Assembly (NCBI GenBank): GCA_023410055.1
Contig: JAEYQK010000104.1
Coordinates: forward strand, 1-25,544
DNA length: 25,544 nucleotides
Direction of reading: 5' to 3'
From: Acidobacteriota bacterium
GTDB lineage: Bacteria; Acidobacteriota; Terriglobia; Terriglobales; Acidobacteriaceae
Numbering within the stretch: position 1 is the first letter of the stretch; every line of letters starts with the position of its first letter. The notes beneath the pieces are model-generated. The model had not been told where the DNA came from. It did not search any database and saw only the letters and a list, made by a program, of their open reading frames with translations. A program made the position numbers and the translations under genes. Below, in pieces: positions 7,282 to 13,050 of this stretch.

Positions 7282-7440
7282 ATGCTTTATATGCGATTCA
7301 CGCCAACCGGCTCCGGCCAATGGACGGCATTCACCAACAGAAAACCAGTCGCCAAGGTGACAGTCAGAAACGGGCACACCAACCGGGCCATCAGTCGAGA
7401 AGAGCTGTCGTGCCTTTCCGCGTTCATGCAAGAGCTATAA
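7282..7440 (+). CDS. Small basic protein next to the attachment site (52 aa)
   Basis: The product is not recognised. The ATG at 7282 has a perfect AGGAGGT 7 nt upstream and a good promoter at 7214-7241, so the gene is very likely expressed. The protein opens MLYMRFTPTGSGQWTAF and has a beta-strand-like middle (KPVAKVTVRNG) and a helical end (REELSCLSAFMQEL). It is basic and has no membrane segment. It stands alone between the repeat block and the att site, where excisionases, immunity proteins or other lysogenic-state genes often sit. That position is suggestive only. Confidence 0.65.
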   Translation: MLYMRFTPTGSGQWTAFTNRKPVAKVTVRNGHTNRAISREELSCLSAFMQEL

Positions 7441-7485
7441 TTCGAATGTGAGTACCAAAACGGGACGGGTGCAGAAATATTGTCG

Positions 7486-7547
7486 TGTACTGTCCATGTA
7501 CTGTCAGATTGGACATCTTGGCCTTTGTGGCCATTTTGAACATCTTG
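7486..7547. repeat. Short direct repeats beside the attachment site
   Basis: TGTACTGTC occurs at 7486-7494 and 7497-7505 (11-bp period). ACATCTTG occurs at 7513-7520 and 7540-7547, flanking a TGGCC/GGCCA hairpin (7519-7533). Paired repeats on one helical face close to an att core are typical of integrase arm-type or excisionase sites; that role is inferred. Confidence 0.4.
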
Positions 7548-7580
7548 TTTTCAATAACTTACGTGTTATCAACAGGGGAG

Positions 7581-7608
7581 GAAGGTTCAAATCCTACCCC
7601 CGCAACCA
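7581..7608 (+). other. Attachment site: 3' end of initiator tRNA-fMet
   Basis: The bases read as the T arm, acceptor 3' strand and CCA of an initiator tRNA: GGTTCAAATCC (7584-7594), then CCCCGCA, A and CCA ending at 7608. The end CCCCCGCAACCA is that of bacterial tRNA-fMet. No D arm, anticodon arm or 5' acceptor strand lies upstream, so it is a fragment. The T stem carries one mismatch (GAAGG against CCTAC), which suggests that host identity begins just inside the stem. This is the usual scar (attR) of integration into a tRNA 3' end. The intact tRNA should be at the other end of the element. Confidence 0.78.
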
Positions 7609-7649
7609 TTAGATTCAGCAGGTTACGGGAAACTGGGGGAATGAAGAAA

Positions 7650-7677
7650 CTCCCAAAAACTCCCAAAAACTCCCAAA
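7650..7677. repeat. Tandem 10-bp repeat
   Basis: CTCCCAAAAA is repeated head to tail, two full copies and most of a third, between the tRNA fragment and its terminator. It lies in non-coding DNA and no function is apparent. Confidence 0.75.
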
Positions 7678-7691
7678 GCCAGAAAAGAACC

Positions 7692-7713
7692 GAACCGAGA
7701 CTCGGTTCTTTTT
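7692..7713 (+). terminator. Rho-independent terminator after the tRNA fragment
   Basis: GAACCGA (7692-7698) pairs with TCGGTTC (7702-7708) around a 3-nt loop, followed by TTTTT. It is probably the original terminator of the host tRNA-fMet gene, now separated from the intact tRNA by the integrated element. Confidence 0.75.
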
Positions 7714-7741
7714 CATTTTGTTCTCCGCAGATTCGCACTCT

Positions 7742-7933
7742 TTTCACGATTTGTTGTCTTGTTCTCAGTGTCATCTGCAATACCTTGCGACTCGCATCGC
7801 GCTTCGATCCCATCAACGCATTGCCGTAGATATTCATTGTGGTTGCGCGTGCCGTATCAGCTTGCACCCGCGAAGGCAGAGTGTCTTGCCGTTGATCGCT
7901 GAACTGGCTGGGCACTACCACGCTGGTGCCCAT
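7742..7933 (-). pseudogene. Remnant of a tyrosine integrase C terminus
   Basis: On the minus strand the frame contains ATTMNIYGNALMGSKRD followed by KVLQMTLR. This matches the end of phage-type tyrosine recombinases (the T-T-M-N-x-Y-G motif, with the nucleophilic Tyr near 7826-7828). Upstream, the expected R-H-x-x-R and H/W regions cannot be read in one frame, so only a decayed C-terminal piece remains. It lies just beyond the att scar and the tRNA terminator, outside the phage-like element. It may be what is left of an earlier element that used the same tRNA. Confidence 0.62.
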
Positions 7934-8099
7934 CGGATTCCCGTGTTGCACTCGTGCCGAATGAAATGCGGGCGCTCACTGCCAAGCATCCCCCATTCGG
8001 GATTCCAGTCCTACCAAAACGGGCGTATCAGTGGTAAACGAGTGCAACTGAACAGTGACATTGGCGTTCAATGCGAGCAGAGTTGCCGGTTGATCCTGC

Positions 8100-8402
8100 C
8101 GAAGGAACCGAGGATGCGGTTTTCCTCCGAATTTCGCGCGGACACAATAATGACCGGAACGTCAGAGAGTTTGGGTTCTTTACGGATTCTCTGCAGCGCA
8201 TCTAGGCCATCAATGGCGCCAGGTAGCAAGATGTCCAGAAGAATGGCCGAAGGAGTAGATCTTGTCGCAGCGGCCAGAGCGGGGCATCGCTCGTGAAACA
8301 GTGAGTTTCAAATCCGTTTGCTTCAAGATGAAGTCGCACGAGCCGGGCGATATCGAGGTCGTCCTAGACGACGATGACTTGTGCTTTCGATTCTCGAAGC
8401 AT
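8100..8402 (-). pseudogene. Broken OmpR/PhoB-type response regulator receiver domain
   Basis: From ATG 8402 the minus strand reads MLRESKAQVIVV, then TAG (8364-8366), then DDLDIARLVRLHLEANGFET. A shift of frame near 8280-8290 is needed to continue as ILLDILLPGAIDGLDALQ and DVPVIIVSA. These are the acidic pocket, phospho-acceptor Asp (LLD) and Ser/Thr switch of a receiver domain. The amber codon replaces the first acidic residue of the V-V-D/E-D-D motif. The conserved Lys and the whole DNA-binding domain are missing. Its position beside pstS and phoU makes a former PhoB plausible, but the receiver domain alone cannot prove that. Confidence 0.75.
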
Positions 8403-8421
8403 ACAGTCGATCTTCAAAAAT

Positions 8422-8447
8422 GGGTGCCGGCTGGTTGACCGGCACCC
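8422..8447 (-). terminator. Rho-independent terminator of the porin unit
   Basis: GGGTGCCGG (8422-8430) and CCGGCACCC (8439-8447) form a 9-bp stem with an 8-nt loop. Read on the minus strand it follows the porin stop by about 20 nt and is trailed by ATTTTTG. Confidence 0.85.
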
Positions 8448-8468
8448 TTCTTAGGCGTGCAACCTAGG

Positions 8469-10118
8469 CTAGAACTTATAGACAACGTCGAACTGGAATC
8501 GCTTGAGGTACGGCTCAGTTCTTCCAACTCCACCGATGAAGCCAGTGGCCAGAGCAGCGTTCTGCAAGGCGCTGTTGAGCGTGCGGCCGTACCAGAGTGT
8601 TGCACTGGCGGTCACGTTGTTACGAACGAGCCATGATCCCTGGAAGAAGTGTTGAACAATGTTGGTTGGAGCGCGCTGATCGCTTTCGTTGAAGGCCGCA
8701 ATCACCGAGTCCTGTTCCTGGCGCCAGAAACCATATCCGAACTGCAGATCGTTTCTGTTCTTCTGCTGGCCGAGATACGTTTCGGCCTTGTACAGGTGCG
8801 ACTGCGTGCCGAGCGCCGGGTTGACCTTTACGGCATTCAGGTTATTCAGATACTCGCCGACAATGCGCCACGGGTACTTGGCCAAGCCGGTGTTGACCGT
8901 TGTGTCGAGGATCAGGTCGCTGTAGAGGAACTTCGAACGAAACACCGTCGTCGTTACGCCGTTGGCGGTGATGGTGCGGGTCGAGTTCGTAATTCCATTG
9001 GCAAACGGAGAGGCATTCGTTGGAGCAGCCAGCACCGTGGCCGGAGTGTTTAGCAGATCGCTTTCGTTGCGCCAGTTCAGCAAACTGTATGACGGCGTGA
9101 TCGCGACGCGCTTAGTCAACTGAACCTTGGCCGAAATCTGTCCGCCTACCGCGTACGAATCTGCGCCAAGCGAGTTTCCGCCGTTGATACAGAACATCGC
9201 CTTCGGATCGGTGCTGCCCGCCGGACACGCGCTTGACGATGCCTTTCGAGCGACTTCGTTGAACAGCAGCTGCATCCCCGTAAAAGTCACATTCTTGATG
9301 TAGTGGTTCTTCACGTCGAACGAGAACTTCTCGCTGAAGCCTTCGGGGTTCAAGTCGCTGTCAAAGGTTTGCGGCGTGCGTATCCAGGTATAGGCGAACT
9401 TGCCGCCCGTCAGTTGCAGCCACTTATGCGCCTGCGGTTGGTAAATGACGTATCCGCGATCGAGCGAGATGTTCTTGCGCTCGAAGGAACCGGTCAGGGT
9501 TTCATTGGTTGAGGTTGGGTCGGTGACGATGCCGGTCGCAAGGAACGCACCGGCGATGAAGTCTTCATTCAGCTTGCCTTCGAAGCCGAATCGGACGCGA
9601 ATGCGCTCGCGAACGCGAGGTCCGCAGTTGGCGCAGCCCGTGTAGCTCTGGAAGAAGTCTTCCTGGCGGACGCGCACATCGCCGCTCCAGCGGAAGCGAC
9701 CTGCGAGGCTTTCAAGCGCCGAGACTCTTTGCTGGTCATCCTGCGTCTGGGCGGCCGCGTTGGTCATGTTGCCCTTGATGTCAGTTAGGTCAGAAGAAAG
9801 CTTCGTAACGCTTTCCTTCTGTGCTTCGAGCGCAACCTGGGCTTCAGCAGCCTTGTTCTCTGCGACCGCGGCTTGCGCCTGCGCCTGCTGAACCTGAGAT
9901 TGAGAGACAGCGTTCTGTTGCTGCAACGCCTCGCGGAGCGCCTGGATCTGCTCCTGCTGCGCGGCCAGCGCCTTGCGCAGTTCATTGACTTCCTCGGCGG
10001 TAGCAGCCGGAGGCGCGGCGGGTTTCTTCGTGGTCTTCTTGGCGGAAGTGGCCGGGGCTGTCTGCGCCCAGACCGTGGCAGACAGCAACAGGACACTGAT
10101 CCACTTGCTGAAATTCAT
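8469..10118 (-). CDS. Putative outer-membrane porin with N-terminal coiled coil
   Basis: This is an outer-membrane beta-barrel channel (549 aa). I chose ATG 10118, which has AAGGAG just upstream and begins a signal peptide (MNFSKWISVLLLSATVWAQ). An Ala/Lys/Pro-rich linker comes next, then a Gln/Glu/Ala coiled coil at about residues 40-125. The barrel begins with WSGDVRVRQEDFF and ERIRVRFGFEG, typical of the putative-porin family, and ends in the aromatic strand FDVVYKF. No terminator separates it from pstS, 52 nt upstream, and a strong terminator follows it. Co-transcription with pstS suggests a phosphate-starvation porin analogous in role to OprP/OprO. That role is inferred, because the barrel itself does not reveal the substrate. 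Confidence 0.86.
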   Translation of the reverse strand: MNFSKWISVLLLSATVWAQTAPATSAKKTTKKPAAPPAATAEEVNELRKALAAQQEQIQALREALQQQNAVSQSQVQQAQAQAAVAENKAAEAQVALEAQKESVTKLSSDLTDIKGNMTNAAAQTQDDQQRVSALESLAGRFRWSGDVRVRQEDFFQSYTGCANCGPRVRERIRVRFGFEGKLNEDFIAGAFLATGIVTDPTSTNETLTGSFERKNISLDRGYVIYQPQAHKWLQLTGGKFAYTWIRTPQTFDSDLNPEGFSEKFSFDVKNHYIKNVTFTGMQLLFNEVARKASSSACPAGSTDPKAMFCINGGNSLGADSYAVGGQISAKVQLTKRVAITPSYSLLNWRNESDLLNTPATVLAAPTNASPFANGITNSTRTITANGVTTTVFRSKFLYSDLILDTTVNTGLAKYPWRIVGEYLNNLNAVKVNPALGTQSHLYKAETYLGQQKNRNDLQFGYGFWRQEQDSVIAAFNESDQRAPTNIVQHFFQGSWLVRNNVTASATLWYGRTLNSALQNAALATGFIGGVGRTEPYLKRFQFDVVYKF

Positions 10119-10170
10119 CTTTCTCTCCTTAGTCATAAACCTTCAGTGTTCAAAAGCCGCTTCTGGCCGA

Positions 10171-11181
10171 CTACCGGATGCTCTTGATCGTTGCGCGAAC
10201 CTTTTCGGCAATGTTCGTCGGCAGAGGTGCATAACTAAGCTGCGTGACTTGCCTCTGCCCCTGATCGACCATCCAGCTCAGGAAGTCGACGAGGATCTTC
10301 TGTTTGCCCTGATCACTCGCGTGGCTCGGAATGAGCAGCCATGTGAAGGTTGAGATTGGATAGGCTTCTTTCCCGGGAGCGTTCGTGATCGACACGCGGA
10401 AATCGGCAGGCATCTGCCTGACTGAAGCCGCAGCAGCCGTCGTGCTGTCGAGCGAGGCTTTCACGAATGAGCCGGCTGCGTTCTGCACGGAGCCGTAGTT
10501 GATGTTGTTCTGGAGCGCGTAGATCAGCTCGACATAGCCGATCGAGCCGGGCATCTGGCGAACCATGCCGGCAACGCCTTCATTACCCTTTGCCCCTAGG
10601 CCGACAGGCCACTTGACTGAGGTGCCTTTGCCAGGGCCGCCTTTCCACTCGGGGCTAACTTTCGAGAGGTAATCGGTGAAGACATAGCTGGTTCCGCTGC
10701 CATCAGAACGGTGTACGACAACGATGCGGTCACCTGGAAGCGAAACGCCAGGATTCGCCTTGGCGATGGCGGGGTCGTTCCAGGTAGTGATCTTGCCGAG
10801 GAAGATGTTGGCAAGAATCGGGCCGGTGAACTTCAGTTCGCCCTTCACGCTGGGCAGGTTGTAGGCCGGTACAACCGAACCGAGTACCGTGGGTATGTGC
10901 AGAATCTTGACCTTGGCCTGGCCAAGTTGTTCATCCGTCATCGGGCCATCGCTGGCACCGAAGTCAACGGTTCCAGCCAGCACCTGTCGGATGCCGCCGC
11001 CACTGCCGATCGACTGGTAGTTGATGGAAACTTCGGGGTGGATCTTGTGGTATTCGTTGAACCACTTCGAATAGATCGGATAGGGGAAGGTAGCGCCCGC
11101 CCCGTTCAGCATCGTCTGGGCAGTTGCTACAGAGGCACACAGCGCAACTAAACAGACTAACAGCGTAAATCGTCTCAACAT
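10171..11181 (-). CDS. pstS: Periplasmic phosphate-binding protein PstS
   Basis: This is the phosphate-binding protein of the high-affinity Pst ABC transporter (336 aa). I chose ATG 11181, preceded by AGGAG; it starts a signal peptide (MLRRFTLLVCLVALCASVATAQ). The mature protein begins NGAGATFPYPIYSKWF. The phosphate-cradle motifs are SIGSGGG, DFGASDGPM and RSDGSGTSYVFTDYL. The length is normal for the family. No pstC, pstA or pstB genes flank it in the window. Downstream in the same unit is a porin; phoU diverges upstream. Regulation by phosphate through a PhoB-type regulator is expected, and a Pho-box-like repeat lies in the shared upstream region. Confidence 0.95.
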   Translation of the reverse strand: MLRRFTLLVCLVALCASVATAQTMLNGAGATFPYPIYSKWFNEYHKIHPEVSINYQSIGSGGGIRQVLAGTVDFGASDGPMTDEQLGQAKVKILHIPTVLGSVVPAYNLPSVKGELKFTGPILANIFLGKITTWNDPAIAKANPGVSLPGDRIVVVHRSDGSGTSYVFTDYLSKVSPEWKGGPGKGTSVKWPVGLGAKGNEGVAGMVRQMPGSIGYVELIYALQNNINYGSVQNAAGSFVKASLDSTTAAAASVRQMPADFRVSITNAPGKEAYPISTFTWLLIPSHASDQGKQKILVDFLSWMVDQGQRQVTQLSYAPLPTNIAEKVRATIKSIR

Positions 11182-11285
11182 GTTCTCTCCTGGCTCAAAT
11201 CGTGTGACTACGACTTGATTTCTAATCCGGAGTTGTTGACGAGTAGTTACACACAGATGAATATTCGGTAAAACCAGAGATAGAA

Positions 11286-11303
11286 CTTTCACGGAAAATT
11301 CAC
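11286..11303 (+). promoter_or_regulatory. Pho-box-like direct repeat
   Basis: CTTTCAC (11286-11292) and AATTCAC (11297-11303) are separated by 4 bp, giving the 11-bp period of Pho boxes. A third partial TTCAC follows at 11305. It lies in the pstS-phoU divergent region. The orientation is as expected for phoU, but control of both genes is possible. The match to the enterobacterial consensus is partial. Confidence 0.5.
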
Positions 11304-11361
11304 ATTCACGTAATGCTGCTGTTAAGCGGCAACGCTGTAATGCCAACAGAGGAGAAGCTCG

Positions 11362-12129
11362 ATGGCGACAGCGTTAGCATCACGATCACCTGAAGAATCT
11401 GAATACGATGGAATTCTCGCGCGGGCAGCACGGGCAGTAGAGCTTGCTCGTACTGCGGCTGGAAACGTCTCGGACGTAATCGCGTTTCGAGAGGAATCAG
11501 CTTACGAAAGGGTGAGAAAGGCAGAAGAAGAACTTGACCAGATAGACCGAGCGGTTGATGTTACCGTCGCGTCTGCCGTTACTCATGCCACGCTAAGCCA
11601 ATCCCGCGAGTTGCTTGCATGCATGAAGATGGTGATCGATCTGGAGCGCGTAGGCGACTTAGTCGCCTCGGTCGCGAGTTGCGCCCACGCCCTGGGTGCT
11701 CGTATCCCGATGGATGACGTAGCGGATCTTGCCACAATGTCATGCATTCTTGAGAAGATGCTGACCGATGCCACGCAAGCGTTCAGTCTCCGGGACAACC
11801 AGCTTGCGATGCAAGTGCTGAAGACGGACTCAGAACTGGATCGGAGACGCAATCTGCTAATCATTCGTCATCTAGAACAGGCGGAAACGCGCATGACCGG
11901 CGATAGTGTTCAAATCTTGTTCATGGCCCAGGCGCTTGAGCGCGCTGGTGACCATGTGAAGAACCTCGCGGAAGAAGTGTGCCATCTCGTAAGTGGCCAG
12001 AGCATTCGCCATCTAGTCGGGACCTCGGCTGCAAGCAATGAGCAGATGTACTTGCAGTACCTGCGTAATACGACGTACCCGAAACCTGGTGACGCGGAAA
12101 GCTCCATTCCGGCGACACAGAAGTCATAG
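11362..12129 (+). CDS. phoU: Phosphate transport regulator PhoU
   Basis: This cytoplasmic two-domain helical protein links the Pst transporter to the PhoR/PhoB two-component system and represses the Pho response when phosphate is ample (255 aa). Two PhoU repeats are visible, each with its metal-binding signature: VIDLERVGDLV near residues 92-102 and QALERAGDHVKNLAEEV near 191-207, with E-x-x-D-x-x-D stretches before them. GAGGAGAAG lies just before the ATG. The N terminus (first 15 residues) and a Ser/Thr-rich tail are extra to the core. It diverges from pstS. The usual pstB neighbour is missing here. Confidence 0.93.
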   Translation: MATALASRSPEESEYDGILARAARAVELARTAAGNVSDVIAFREESAYERVRKAEEELDQIDRAVDVTVASAVTHATLSQSRELLACMKMVIDLERVGDLVASVASCAHALGARIPMDDVADLATMSCILEKMLTDATQAFSLRDNQLAMQVLKTDSELDRRRNLLIIRHLEQAETRMTGDSVQILFMAQALERAGDHVKNLAEEVCHLVSGQSIRHLVGTSAASNEQMYLQYLRNTTYPKPGDAESSIPATQKS

Positions 12130-12144
12130 CCACTTTCGGGCCCG

Positions 12145-12402
12145 ATGCATCGATTTCCCGATCACTTTCTTTGGGGCGTCTCCACTTCTGCGGGCTGACG
12201 CCTGCGCTTTGGACTCTACGAACTCGATCCAGCCACCCAACTGAGGAACGCCCGACCGAGTGCCGAGGCCTACAGGAGAATCATCGCGGCGAACGGCGCC
12301 ACGCCAGAGCTTCTGAAGAATACGGCCAGTTGCTTCGAACCTAATCTTGCCTCAACTCATAGCCCCCGCAGTTCGCATGTGCAAACAGATTCACATCGCT
12401 AG
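12145..12402 (+). pseudogene. Relic of a GH1 beta-glucosidase with its middle deleted
   Basis: From ATG 12145 the frame reads RFPDHFLWGVSTSAG, the N-terminal signature of glycoside hydrolase family 1. It then meets TGA (12196-12198) and continues in the same frame as LRFGLYELDPATQLRNARPS and AEAYRRIIAANG. This second stretch is the C-terminal GH1 signature (G-L-x-x-x-D-x-x-T-Q, then P-S-A-x-x-Y). About 400 residues of barrel, including both catalytic Glu motifs, are missing. A TGCG sits on each side of the junction (12189-12192 and 12202-12205), compatible with deletion between short repeats. The open frame runs to TAG at 12400-12402. It fills nearly all the space between phoU and the next gene. 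Confidence 0.75.
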
Positions 12403-12453
12403 TATCTTCCGGTTAGTGCACTGGACGAGCTTCTTTCGATATGCTGCACACCT

Positions 12454-13050
12454 ATGACTTGGATCAAGACAGTTCCGCTTTCGGAAGCTAACGAAAGTCT
12501 CCTGCGCGCGCTGGAGTCGCAACGTGCTCTTTATCCGAACGAGTACGCAGAGCCCGTATTTCAGAGTGACGACGAGCTTGCCGGCATTGTAGCTTCACAC
12601 AGCCTGATCCCCGATGCCCTTTTTCATGCCTTCTCGACATTTGGGGTACTGATCTCGCCTGAGTTGCCGCTCACTCGACGCCAGCACGAGATGATAACGA
12701 CGATGGTTTCGGTGACAAACCATTGCTTCTATTGAATCGAATCGCACGCAGAGTTTCTGCGTAGGGTGACCTTGGATGAGGAACTGGTGGCGGCGTTGCG
12801 ACAAGACTACACGAAGGCGGCAATCTCTGACCAAGACCGCATAATGCTCGATTACGTTGTCAAGTTGACCAAGGATGCCACGCAGTGTTCGCGAGAAGAT
12901 CATGAGCGCCTGCGGGCGGTGGGTTTCGATGATCGTGGGATTCTACAGATCACGCTAATCGCGAGCTGGTTCAACTACATCAATAGAGTCGCGGACGCAC
13001 TCGGTGTCGGGCGGGATTTGGGGGCCGACCGGTTAATCAGGCAGCCGTGA
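12454..13050 (+). CDS. AhpD-like selenoprotein (peroxidase-related, CMD family) with in-frame UGA
   Basis: One gene of 199 codons is read through TGA at 12733-12735, giving 198 residues with selenocysteine at 94. The start MTWIKTVPLSEA fits peroxidase-related carboxymuconolactone-decarboxylase-family proteins. The AhpD-type active site is E79, then C91-F-Y-U94 and H98 in ESHAEF, so the TGA stands exactly where the second redox Cys belongs. The same frame continues unbroken to 13050 with the family's C terminus (ITLIASWFNYINRVADALG). A SECIS-like hairpin follows at 12746-12762. The expected role is thiol/selenol-based peroxide reduction. There is no clear Shine-Dalgarno; TATGCT at 12440-12445 would give a nearly leaderless mRNA. 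It overlaps the MFS gene by 4 nt. A nonsense-mutated pseudogene is the alternative. Confidence 0.85.
12733..12762 (+). promoter_or_regulatory. Sec UGA codon and bacterial SECIS-like hairpin
   Basis: TGA at 12733-12735 is followed 10 nt later by ACGCAGA (12746-12752), a GTT apical loop (12753-12755) and TCTGCGT (12756-12762), a perfect 7-bp stem. The loop begins 18 nt after the UGA and opens with G-U. Bacterial SECIS elements sit directly downstream of the UGA, with an apical loop about 16-37 nt away and a conserved G among its first two bases. SelB would bind it to insert Sec. Confidence 0.78.

Larger units (their letters stand above)
1..7608. mobile_element. Right-hand part of an integrated phage-like element
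   Basis: The block contains an HK97-type capsid gene, a tape-measure-like gene, an HNH endonuclease and several short unrecognised genes, nearly all on the plus strand. It stops at a 3' tRNA-fMet fragment at 7581-7608. Beyond that point gene content becomes ordinary bacterial metabolism. The left end, and presumably the intact tRNA and the integrase, lie outside the window. No terminase, portal, prohead protease, head-tail connector, tail fibre, holin or lysin gene can be seen. It may therefore be a satellite-like or reduced element, or a prophage whose other modules lie to the left. Confidence 0.8.

Noticed and set aside
7650..7677. CRISPR-like repeat
   Set aside because: The 10-bp units are in direct tandem with no spacers; it is a simple short tandem repeat.
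7718..8296. 192-residue plus-strand ORF
   Set aside because: It lies opposite the integrase and response-regulator remnants and resembles no protein.
12196..12198. Second in-frame TGA (GH1 relic) as another Sec codon
   Set aside because: About 400 residues of the enzyme are missing around it, GH1 has no catalytic Cys there, and no proper hairpin follows at SECIS distance.
12454..12735. Separate 93-residue protein ending at TGA, followed by a second gene at 12766
   Set aside because: The second start lies in the same frame in mid-domain, has no ribosome site, and the TGA sits exactly on the catalytic Cys column. A single selenoprotein gene explains all of this better.
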